Positions 44,580 through 52,814 of a stretch of DNA of 64,000 bases are shown here, piece by piece. The notes below the pieces were generated by a model. The model had not been told where the DNA came from, searched no databases, and was given only the letters and a program-made list of their open reading frames with translations. This DNA is from Lutibacter sp. A64 (GTDB lineage Bacteria > Bacteroidota > Bacteroidia > Flavobacteriales > Flavobacteriaceae), in NCBI RefSeq assembly GCF_022429565.1, contig NZ_CP092487.1, positions 1,692,001-1,756,000 on the forward strand, written 5' to 3'. A program made the position numbers and the translations under genes. Within the stretch, counting starts at the first letter, position 1; each line of letters begins with the position of its first letter.

Positions 44580-45641
44580 TTAATTTGAAATAATTTTACC
44601 GTTTTCTTTAATAGTTAATGTTTTTTTTGTAAAAGGGCTTTTTACTGAAATATTATAACCCGTTTTATGATTTTCTAGAGTTGGCTGTAATGTTTTATGA
44701 TTTACAATAATTGCTTTATTAGTTAAACTATCTATTGTTGTTGCCCAAGTATTGTATTTTTCTCTGTAGTTTCTTTGTGCTTTATATAAATTATATAATT
44801 GCTGTTTTATGCTATCATCTTGAGGAATTGTAAATGTATCATTTGAGCCCACCTCTTTTGAAGAAAAATAAACATAACCCCATTTTTCAGGTTCGTGCAT
44901 ATTTATAACACCTTGTGGAGACCATACCCAATTGTATTCGTGCAATAATTTACCATCAGCATCCTCTTTTCTTTGATATTTTCCATCTTCCAACTGAAAA
45001 TCCCAATTAACTCTTGAAAAATTAACTCTCCAATGTTTATTTTCAGGTACATTATTTTCGAAATAAGATTTTTTATAAGCTTTCCAAGGAATTGCCAATT
45101 CTAAAGTCCATCCTTTATCTTTATCTGTTGAATTGTTTAAAGTACCATCTACATTTACGGCAGATTTTAATCCTGTTAAGGTCCAATCATTTAACACAAC
45201 ATTTTGCTCTCTGTAAGGTTTTGTAATAAATAAATCCCACACAGTATTTAATGCATTAATTTCCAATTCGTAATAATTAAACGTATCACCGTCTGGATCT
45301 ATAAAAACTTCAAAATCGTTATTATGAAAAATAATGGCATCGTGTTCTGTAATATCTGCCCAAACATGTGGTTCTTCCATTTTTGCTAAAATGTAAAAGT
45401 ACATTTCATCCCACATCATTTTAACCTGTGTTTTGTAAGTTGGTTCTTTTACACCTTCAATATCTATAAAAGTATCGGACCATGCTATTTTACTCCAAGA
45501 AGTTTCTGTTGCCAGACCATCAACTTTAATAGTTTCAGAAGTTTTGTAAGCTACATAACTTTTAGGAACATTATTTTTTGATTGCGCACAACTCACTACT
45601 GTAAATAAGCAACAGGCAATAACTAATTTGGTAAATTTCAT
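44580..45641 (-). CDS. CBM9-like carbohydrate-binding lipoprotein
   Basis: A 353-residue lipoprotein (CLFTVVSCAQSK, Cys18). A CBM9-type beta-sandwich spans about 35-255: KVDGLATETSWSKIAW, VKMMWDEMYFYILAKMEE, NDFEVFIDPDGDTFNYYELEIN, and the closing WVWSPQGVINMHEPEKWGYVYF. The C-terminal part after about 260 is helical (KQQLYNLYKAQRNYREKY) and not recognised. Proteins of this kind bind glycans or accompany enzymes. It is transcribed 10 bases after GH130 and followed by a 97-base gap to GHL10. Confidence 0.85.
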   Translation of the reverse strand: MKFTKLVIACCLFTVVSCAQSKNNVPKSYVAYKTSETIKVDGLATETSWSKIAWSDTFIDIEGVKEPTYKTQVKMMWDEMYFYILAKMEEPHVWADITEHDAIIFHNNDFEVFIDPDGDTFNYYELEINALNTVWDLFITKPYREQNVVLNDWTLTGLKSAVNVDGTLNNSTDKDKGWTLELAIPWKAYKKSYFENNVPENKHWRVNFSRVNWDFQLEDGKYQRKEDADGKLLHEYNWVWSPQGVINMHEPEKWGYVYFSSKEVGSNDTFTIPQDDSIKQQLYNLYKAQRNYREKYNTWATTIDSLTNKAIIVNHKTLQPTLENHKTGYNISVKSPFTKKTLTIKENGKIISN

Positions 45642-45651
45642 ATTTAAAATT

Positions 45652-46617
45652 TTATAAACTGTTCTCTTTTGTGTATTTAATTAGTTCACTTATTTTTCCA
45701 AAAGCCATAGCTACAACTGTATCTGCAGCTCCATAATATACCGCTAACTTATCTTCTTTAATATCATGCAAAGCTGCACATGGAAATACTACATTTGGCA
45801 CATCACCAACTTGTTCGTAATTTACATGAGGACCTAACAAATAAGGTTGTGTTCTATATGTTACTTGGTCTGGTTTATGTTCATCTAAAATGGCAGCTCC
45901 CATTGCATATCTAAATCCATTGCAAGTATTTATTACACCATGGTATAACATTAACCAACCTTCTTCAGTTAAAATAGGAATTGGTCCTGCTCCAATTTTT
46001 GTGCATTGCCATGCGCTATCTTCAAAAGGTGTTGGTTTCATTACCAATCTATGCTCTCCCCAATATTTCATATCTGGACTATAACTAATCCAAATATCTC
46101 CAAAAGGTGTATGTCCGTTATCACTTGGGCGGCTTAACATGGCATATTTTCCATTTATTTTTTGTGGAAATAATACACCATTTCTGTTAAAAGGTAAATA
46201 AGCATTTTCACATTGAAAAAATTCAACAAAATCGAATGTATAACCAATACCAATTGTAGGTCCATTATAACCGTTACACCAAGTAATCCAATACCTATCT
46301 TCAATAAAAACAACACGTGGATCGTATTTATAATCAGAATCTATCATTTCGGTATTTCCAGCTTGCATCTCTATTGGTTCGTGATTAATATCCCAGTCAA
46401 TTCCATTTTTACTAAAACCTGCAAAAATATTCATTTGAACTGCTTTATTATCACATCTAAAAACACCAGCAAAACCATCTTTAAAAGGCACCACTGCACT
46501 ATTAAAAATACTATTAGAGCTTGGTATTTGGTCTCTTTTTATAATTGGATTTTCTGTATATCTCCAAATTACATCAGTACTATCTTTAGGTTTATCTTGC
46601 CAAGGTATTGTATTCAC
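45652..46617 (-). CDS. GH130 beta-1,4-mannosyl-N-acetylglucosamine phosphorylase
   Basis: A 321-residue cytoplasmic enzyme (no signal). It matches the GH130_2 phosphorylase UhgbMP very closely: [20 protein letters not shown], the acid Asp99 in [66 protein letters not shown], and [15 protein letters not shown]. The reaction is Man-beta-1,4-GlcNAc plus phosphate giving mannose-1-phosphate and GlcNAc; related enzymes also accept Man-GlcNAc2. It lies next to a sodium symporter gene, which probably brings in this core saccharide. It is the strongest evidence that the locus targets N-glycans. Confidence 0.94.
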   Translation of the reverse strand: MNTIPWQDKPKDSTDVIWRYTENPIIKRDQIPSSNSIFNSAVVPFKDGFAGVFRCDNKAVQMNIFAGFSKNGIDWDINHEPIEMQAGNTEMIDSDYKYDPRVVFIEDRYWITWCNGYNGPTIGIGYTFDFVEFFQCENAYLPFNRNGVLFPQKINGKYAMLSRPSDNGHTPFGDIWISYSPDMKYWGEHRLVMKPTPFEDSAWQCTKIGAGPIPILTEEGWLMLYHGVINTCNGFRYAMGAAILDEHKPDQVTYRTQPYLLGPHVNYEQVGDVPNVVFPCAALHDIKEDKLAVYYGAADTVVAMAFGKISELIKYTKENSL

Positions 46618-46660
46618 TATATTGTATATTTTAAAGTTTATTTATTTTATTTTCAACTAT

Positions 46661-48541
46661 TTAGTTAGGTAATTTTCTAACACGATCTAACCAAGTAAAT
46701 TTAAGTATTATGGATGTGATAATAAAAACAACCAAAGATATCCACATTTTTGGGTAATCTCTAATCATTAAATAAATTGGCAATACAATCATACTCGATT
46801 GCCAAATAATTCCAATGGCACAATTCATCATATCTAACCAAAATTCTGAATTTTTTTCAGCTGTTTTATCATCTTTTTTTAATTCATTTAAAACGGGTTT
46901 CCAAAATCCCCAAGGATGTACATTTTTATAAAATGATTTTAGCACTTCCATATTTGTTGGAGCACTTAAATACGTTCCTAAAAAAGAACCCAACAACGAA
47001 AAACCAAATATAATTGGAAATAAATAAATAGCTGAAATATTAGATAAATCATAAAGCATTGAACCTTCTGTAAAATTACCCTTATTTTGATCTAATAAAA
47101 ACTGCAAACTAGCAATAATTAAACCGGCTAACATTCCCCAAAAGTATCCCCAACCGTTAAAGCGCCACCAAATCCACTTTAAAAAATTTGCTGCTACATA
47201 ACCACCAAAAAGTGCACTTGTAATCCACAATGTTAACGAGTTAATCGAATCTGCAAAAAAGCCCATAAAAACTCCTAAACCTACCACTATAAATGAAGCA
47301 ATATGACTTGCTTTTACATAATGTTTATCGGTGGCTTCTGGCTTAAAATATTTTTTATAAATATCGTTTACAATATATGCAGGCCCTGCATTTACAAAGG
47401 CTGAAAAAGTTGACATAAATGCTGCTAACAATCCAGCTAACAACAGTCCTTTAATACCTACTGGTACATGAAAATTAATAACTCTAGGTAAAATAATTTC
47501 TAAATCTGCTCCTGTTAAATTTGGATTAGCGATCATTTCAGGAGCCAATACAACTAAGGCAATAACAACAACTCCTCCGATTAATAAATACCTTGGAATA
47601 AATAATATTAAATTTGTAAAACCAGCCATATACGCAGCCTCTTTAACCGTTTTTGTTGATAAAATACGTTGCATATCAAAACTAGGAGTTGGACCAGCAA
47701 TACTTGCAAAAAATCCTTTAAATAAACTCATTCCAATTAAAGCACCAAACATTTTATAACCTTCAGAATCGACTAAATCGTTAAAAGCTTGGTATTTTGA
47801 ACTATCCCAATGTGTATCTAATTCCCAACCAAAAAAGACATTTTTCCATTCGGATGTAATTACACTATTTATTTCTACATCACTAAATGCAAAAAAAGCA
47901 TACCCCGCCACTAACACACCTGCAATTACCATAATACCGTATTGTAAAACTTCAGTAGCTACAACAGAAAACATTCCTCCTTTTATGGTATAAATTGTTG
48001 TAAGAAAAATAATAATTAAAGCATACGATTGTTCTGAATTAAAAAGGATAGAATTTCCTATTTGCAAGGTAAAATCCCAAGGTAAAATAACAGTCATAAA
48101 CTTACCAACACCTTCAAAAAAGTAAGCTATAAAACCAATTGCTGCAACTACGGCAAAAATTGCCACAATTTTATGAGAAGCTCTACCAGCCTTATCATCT
48201 CCAAAACGAGTTAAAATCCATTCGGAACCTGTCATAATATTAGACCTTCGTATCCAAACGGCTAAAAACATCATTATAAAAATTTGATTCCAAATTGGCC
48301 ACAACCACATTAACATAAAACTTTTAGCTCCGTAAAGAAAAAGCCAACCTACCATTAATGCTGTTCCCGAAATATCAAACATTCCAGAACCGTTACTTAA
48401 ACCTAGAAAATACCATTTAATATTATTTCCTCCTAAAAAATAGGAATTTAAACCTTTTGATGCTTTTTTAGATACCCAAATCCCCACAAAAAGTGTTAGT
48501 AAAACGTAAATCGCAATTATTGATGCGTCAATTATATTCAT
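46661..48541 (-). CDS. Sodium:solute symporter (SSS family), putative N-glycan core importer
   Basis: A 626-residue inner-membrane protein with about 14-15 membrane segments. SSS marks: FVGIWVSKKASKGLNSYFLGGNNIKWYFLGLS at the N-terminus, ISGTALMVGWLFLYG, TIYTIKGGMFSVVATEVLQY and PVGIKGLLLAGLLAAFMSTFSAFVNAG. It is placed between GH92 and GH130 genes, spaced 14 and 43 bases. The likely cargo is a small mannose-containing oligosaccharide such as Man-GlcNAc or Man-GlcNAc2 entering from the periplasm; this is inferred from position. Confidence 0.9.
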   Translation of the reverse strand: MNIIDASIIAIYVLLTLFVGIWVSKKASKGLNSYFLGGNNIKWYFLGLSNGSGMFDISGTALMVGWLFLYGAKSFMLMWLWPIWNQIFIMMFLAVWIRRSNIMTGSEWILTRFGDDKAGRASHKIVAIFAVVAAIGFIAYFFEGVGKFMTVILPWDFTLQIGNSILFNSEQSYALIIIFLTTIYTIKGGMFSVVATEVLQYGIMVIAGVLVAGYAFFAFSDVEINSVITSEWKNVFFGWELDTHWDSSKYQAFNDLVDSEGYKMFGALIGMSLFKGFFASIAGPTPSFDMQRILSTKTVKEAAYMAGFTNLILFIPRYLLIGGVVVIALVVLAPEMIANPNLTGADLEIILPRVINFHVPVGIKGLLLAGLLAAFMSTFSAFVNAGPAYIVNDIYKKYFKPEATDKHYVKASHIASFIVVGLGVFMGFFADSINSLTLWITSALFGGYVAANFLKWIWWRFNGWGYFWGMLAGLIIASLQFLLDQNKGNFTEGSMLYDLSNISAIYLFPIIFGFSLLGSFLGTYLSAPTNMEVLKSFYKNVHPWGFWKPVLNELKKDDKTAEKNSEFWLDMMNCAIGIIWQSSMIVLPIYLMIRDYPKMWISLVVFIITSIILKFTWLDRVRKLPN

Positions 48542-48555
48542 CCTTATTAATATTC

Positions 48556-50820
48556 TTAATTAGTGATTCCCCAATTTTTATTTGGAGTATTTCCCATTAC
48601 AAATTGAAGTGTACCACCTTGTAGAATTTGTTTATGGCTTATTGAAGTACTATTAAATACTTTTCCATTTAATGTAGCTGATTGAATATATATATTCTCA
48701 TCTGAAACATTTTCTGCTTTTATTGTAAATGAAATATCTTCAGAAATTTTAATTGTTGAAGATTTAAATAATGGACTTCCTATTTGATACTCTCCAGAAG
48801 CTGGACTGTATGGATATAACCCCATAGAACTAAATATGTACCATGCCGACATTTGTCCGCAATCTTCATTTCCACTTAAACCATCTGGAGTTGTATTGTA
48901 TTGTGTTTTTAGTATTTCGCGCACCCAATATTGCGTTTTCCAAGGTTTATTTGCATAATTGTACATATATGCAATATGATGACTTGGTTCATTTCCGTGT
49001 GCATATTGTCCTATTAAACCCGTAATATCTGCCGAAACATTATCTCCTGTAATTTCTGAAGACTCTGTAAATAGCTGCTCTAATTTATCTGTAAATTTAT
49101 CTTCGTCACCATGTAATTTAATTAGGTTTTCAACATCATGCAAAACAAACCAACTATGTTGCCAAGCATTACCTTCTGTATATTCTGCATGCACTCTATG
49201 TGCTGAATATTTTGGATCGAATGGTTCTTTCCAAGCATCACCTTTTGCATTTTTACCACGCATAAAACCTGTTTCTGAGTCGTATAAATATTGGTATGCT
49301 TTAGAACGATTTAGAAAATACGTGTAATCTTCTTCCTTACCCAATTCTTTGGCTATTTGAGCTACACACCAATCGTTATAAGCAAATTCTAAGGTTATTG
49401 TAACAGATTCATCTAATAAATCGTGAGGAATATATCCGTATTTTTTATAATATTCTAAACCTCTATCATCTTGCATCATTGTGGTTTTCATAGCTTCATA
49501 AGCTTTATTTATATCAAAACCTTTAATACCTTTTACATAAGCTTCAGCAATTACTGGAATTGAGTGATAACCTGTCATGGTATTGGTTTCATTTCCATAT
49601 AAGGTCCAAACTGGTAATTTTTTATTTGTTTGGTAATATTCTAACATTGTATTTATAATGTCTGAAACTTTATCTGGAGCTAAAAATGTTAATAAAGGTT
49701 GTTCTGCTCTAAACGTATCCCAAAGAGATAATGTTGAATATGCCGTATAATCATCGGCTTTTATAATTTCATCGTTTTCTTTTCTAAATTCATTATTTAC
49801 ATCGCTAAAAGTAACGGGAGCAACTTGCGTATGATACAATGCTGTATAAAAAATTGTTTTTAAATCTTCATTATCTGTCTCAATGGTGATATTAGATAAA
49901 TTTTTATTCCAAATTTTAGAAGACTCATTTTTAACCGATTCAAAATCAATTATTTCTTTTGATAAATTTTCTAAAGCATTAGCTTCACTAACTGATGAAA
50001 CAGCTACTTTCACCAAAAGTTCATTAGTATTTTCTGAATTAAAAAAGAGTTGTGCAAAAGCTTTTTCACCTTCAACAGTAGTTACATTACTTTTATAAGC
50101 ACCATCATTTACCAATTGATATGTTTTTATTGGTTTAGAAAATTGTGCAACAAAAAACACTTTTTGATTTTTTGCCCAACCCGTAGAATGTCTATAACCC
50201 GAAATGGTGTTTTCATCTATTATAGTTATTTTTGAAGCCGTTGTTTTATCCCAATTAATAGCAAAACCTAAATCAATTATTACAGATTGTTCATCTTTTT
50301 CTGCAAAAGTATATTTATGGTAAGCAGTTCTTAAACTAGATGTTAATTCTACTTTTATATCAAAATCTTTTAACTTTACGCTATAATATCCAGGCGAAGC
50401 ATTTTCTTGATTATGAGAATATAAAGATTTATAAGGAATATCATCTCTTGTTTTAACTTCTGCAGCTAAATCTACCTTTTTATTTATTGGCATTAAACGG
50501 ATATCTGCTAAATCTCCAATTCCTGTTCCGCTTAAATGCAGATGGCTAAAACCAATAGTTATAGAATCTGAATAATGATATCCTGAACACCAATCCCAAC
50601 TAGAAATTCCATTATCTGGACTAACTTGTAACATACCAAAAGGCACAGTTGCACCAGGGTAAGTATGTCCGTGTCCACCAGTACCAATAAAAGGATCAAC
50701 AAACTTTGTAAGGTTTATTTGAGGTGTTTTCGTCGCTTCACTTTTAGAATTTTCACAAGAACTAATTCCTAATAAAATTCCTATTAAACAAAGTAGTTGT
50801 AGTTGCTTCATTTTCATCAT
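48556..50820 (-). CDS. GH92 family alpha-mannosidase, paralogue 4
   Basis: A 754-residue lipoprotein (LGISSCENS, Cys22; in-frame Met residues at 3 and 5 are alternative starts). It carries the alpha-1,2-type set: SPDNGISSWDWCSGYHY, IGFSHLHLSGTGIGDL and AHGNEPSHHIAYMYNY. The acid region is YTEGNAWQHSWFVLHD and the base region GNEDCGQMSAWYIFSSMGLYPYSPA. Its C-terminus MGNTPNKNWG resembles that of paralogue 2. It is the first gene of the minus-strand locus and is divergent from the LytS-type kinase gene across a 128-base gap. No exact -7 box was found there. Confidence 0.94.
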   Translation of the reverse strand: MMKMKQLQLLCLIGILLGISSCENSKSEATKTPQINLTKFVDPFIGTGGHGHTYPGATVPFGMLQVSPDNGISSWDWCSGYHYSDSITIGFSHLHLSGTGIGDLADIRLMPINKKVDLAAEVKTRDDIPYKSLYSHNQENASPGYYSVKLKDFDIKVELTSSLRTAYHKYTFAEKDEQSVIIDLGFAINWDKTTASKITIIDENTISGYRHSTGWAKNQKVFFVAQFSKPIKTYQLVNDGAYKSNVTTVEGEKAFAQLFFNSENTNELLVKVAVSSVSEANALENLSKEIIDFESVKNESSKIWNKNLSNITIETDNEDLKTIFYTALYHTQVAPVTFSDVNNEFRKENDEIIKADDYTAYSTLSLWDTFRAEQPLLTFLAPDKVSDIINTMLEYYQTNKKLPVWTLYGNETNTMTGYHSIPVIAEAYVKGIKGFDINKAYEAMKTTMMQDDRGLEYYKKYGYIPHDLLDESVTITLEFAYNDWCVAQIAKELGKEEDYTYFLNRSKAYQYLYDSETGFMRGKNAKGDAWKEPFDPKYSAHRVHAEYTEGNAWQHSWFVLHDVENLIKLHGDEDKFTDKLEQLFTESSEITGDNVSADITGLIGQYAHGNEPSHHIAYMYNYANKPWKTQYWVREILKTQYNTTPDGLSGNEDCGQMSAWYIFSSMGLYPYSPASGEYQIGSPLFKSSTIKISEDISFTIKAENVSDENIYIQSATLNGKVFNSTSISHKQILQGGTLQFVMGNTPNKNWGITN

Positions 50821-50948
50821 TTCTCAAATTTTAATTTTTGTAATTTTAAATTTAGTTATAAATATTACTTATTTTAGTCATTTTGAAAAAAAAATTAGAC
50901 GTACTACACATAAACAAGGTTAAACATTAAAAAAAGTTAAAAAAAACA

Positions 50949-52031
50949 ATGTCGGTAACAAATTATAAAGCCACATCAATTTCATCTAAAATTCAAGAAA
51001 TATCTTTAAGACATCATATAATATTTTGGTCTTTATATTTTATTTTTAACACATTCCGTTGGGGAAGTTATTTTGATGATTACCTATATTCTCTAAAAAC
51101 AAACCTTATTGGCTTTCCAATACACATGACATTAAGTTATTTAAATGTATATGTATTTATGCCTAATTTTATATTTAAAAAAAAATACTTAACCTATATT
51201 ACCTTACTTGTACTGTCTCTTTTTACCATGTTACTTGTAAAGTTTAATTTAACATATTACTTAGTAAGTGAAAATGTTTGGCCTGAAGGAACCGAAGTTA
51301 TTAGCAAGTTAACCTTAAATTATTCTATAGATATGATGATTGGTGAACTGTATGTAATTACGTTTGTTACTGCAATTAAAATTACCATGGATTGGCTAAA
51401 GGAACATAAAAGAGTTACGGATTTAGAAAAAACACAACTAGAAACCGAATTATTATTTTTACGAACTCAAATTTCTCCTCATTTCTTTTTTAATACCTTA
51501 AACAATATTTATTCACTTTCTTTAGAGAACTCTAAAAAAACACCAAAAATAATTCTGAAACTATCAGAGTTAATGCGTTATTTTTTATATGAAACAAAAA
51601 AAAGTAAGCAAACTTTAGAAAAAGAAATTATTAGCATTCAAAATTATTTAGACTTAGAGCGTATTAGATTTGATAATAATTTAGAAGTAAATATGACTAT
51701 TTCTGGAGATATATCAAACAAAAAAATTGCTCCAATGCTATTACTTTCCTTTATTGAAAACGCATTTAAACACGGTGCAAACAAAAATATAGGTAAAACT
51801 AAAATTGATATTGATTTTTTAATTAAAGATGATTTTCTTTACTTTACAATATCAAACCCAATACCAACTACAACAACACAGAAACAACATCAAGAAAAAA
51901 CTACAGGTGGAATTGGTTTAGAAAATGTAAAAAAAAGGTTAGCTTTGGGTTATCAAAAAAAAGAATACAATTTAAATATTGAACAAAAAAACAATTTATT
52001 TATAGTGGCTCTTAAAATTAAACTAAAATGA
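50949..52031 (+). CDS. LytS/YehU-type sensor histidine kinase
   Basis: A 360-residue protein with four predicted membrane helices (about 22-40, 50-72, 80-100 and 125-147) and no large outside domain. A coiled linker leads to the His_kinase domain (PF06580): QISPHFFFNTLNNIYSLSL with the phospho-acceptor His178, then SELMRYFLYETKK and LDLERIRFDNNLEV. The ATPase part has LLLSFIENAFKHGANKN and GGIGLENVKKRLALGY. Its stop overlaps the regulator gene by 4 bases (ATGA). The location, divergent from the N-glycan locus, makes it a candidate regulator of that locus; the signal is unknown. Confidence 0.93.
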   Translation: MSVTNYKATSISSKIQEISLRHHIIFWSLYFIFNTFRWGSYFDDYLYSLKTNLIGFPIHMTLSYLNVYVFMPNFIFKKKYLTYITLLVLSLFTMLLVKFNLTYYLVSENVWPEGTEVISKLTLNYSIDMMIGELYVITFVTAIKITMDWLKEHKRVTDLEKTQLETELLFLRTQISPHFFFNTLNNIYSLSLENSKKTPKIILKLSELMRYFLYETKKSKQTLEKEIISIQNYLDLERIRFDNNLEVNMTISGDISNKKIAPMLLLSFIENAFKHGANKNIGKTKIDIDFLIKDDFLYFTISNPIPTTTTQKQHQEKTTGGIGLENVKKRLALGYQKKEYNLNIEQKNNLFIVALKIKLK

Positions 52032-52732
52032 AAACAACCTGCGTTATAATTGATGATGAACCCCTAGCAATAAATGTTATAAAAAATCATTTAAAAGAAT
52101 TTAATGATATAGAGTTAATAAAAACTTTTACTAACGCTGTTGAAGCTTTATCTTTTTTTAAAAATAATGCGGTTGATCTTATTTTTTTAGATATAAATAT
52201 GCCATTATTAGATGGTTTAAATTTTATAAAATCCCTAGAAAAAAAACCTCTTATAATTATTACAACAGCACATATTGAATATGCTGTAGAATCTTACGAA
52301 TTAGATGTTTTAGATTATTTGGTAAAACCTATTCCATTTCCAAGATTTGTAAAAGCAATAAACAAAGTTTCTAAAAATTTAGAAAAACAAACAGTAAACA
52401 AACAACAACCTGAAAAACCATATTTTTTTATCAAAATTGATAAAAAGAAAATGAAAAAAATCTATTTAGATGAAATTTTAGTTATTGAAAGTTTAAAAGA
52501 CTATTTAAAAATAACCACTGTTGACAATAGATTTATTATACACCAAACCCTTTCAAGTTTTACCAAACAACTACCTCAAGATAACTTTATACGCATACAT
52601 AGATCTTATACAATTGCTATTGATAAAATTGATACTATAGAAGGAAATAGTGTTGAAATAGCTGGAGTTAGATATCCTTTTGGAAGAACTTATTGCGAAG
52701 AAGTAAAAAATAAAATTTTAAATTTATATTAA
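52028..52732 (+). CDS. LytTR-family response regulator
   Basis: A 234-residue protein. The receiver domain (about 1-120) has IIDDEPLA, phospho-acceptor Asp55 in DLIFLDINMPLLDG, the Thr of IIITTAH, and the Lys of DYLVKPI. The LytTR DNA-binding domain (about 135-234) begins at FFIKIDKKKMKKIYLDEIL and has IESLKDYLKI and FIRIHRSYTIAIDKI. It is translated with the kinase as a pair. LytTR proteins bind direct repeats in promoters; no such site was recognised by eye near 50821-50948. Confidence 0.94.
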   Translation: MKTTCVIIDDEPLAINVIKNHLKEFNDIELIKTFTNAVEALSFFKNNAVDLIFLDINMPLLDGLNFIKSLEKKPLIIITTAHIEYAVESYELDVLDYLVKPIPFPRFVKAINKVSKNLEKQTVNKQQPEKPYFFIKIDKKKMKKIYLDEILVIESLKDYLKITTVDNRFIIHQTLSSFTKQLPQDNFIRIHRSYTIAIDKIDTIEGNSVEIAGVRYPFGRTYCEEVKNKILNLY

Positions 52733-52790
52733 ATTAACTTTATTAACTGATTTTAATGTCTAAAATCAATATTTTGAAAATAAGATATAA

Positions 52791-52798
52791 TATCTTTG
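52791..52798 (+). promoter_or_regulatory. Putative -7 box (TATCTTTG) of trkA
   Basis: An exact TAnnTTTG match, 16 bases before the ATG at 52815. A TTTTG lies at 52772-52776, closer than the usual -33 spacing. Confidence 0.5.
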
Positions 52799-52814
52799 CA
52801 TTAAATTTTAAGTC

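Noticed and set aside
46213-46668. Open frame of 151 codons antisense to the GH130 gene
   Set aside because: Rich in Ile, Asn, Thr and His from reversed codons, with no signal or motif; GH130 on the other strand is certain.
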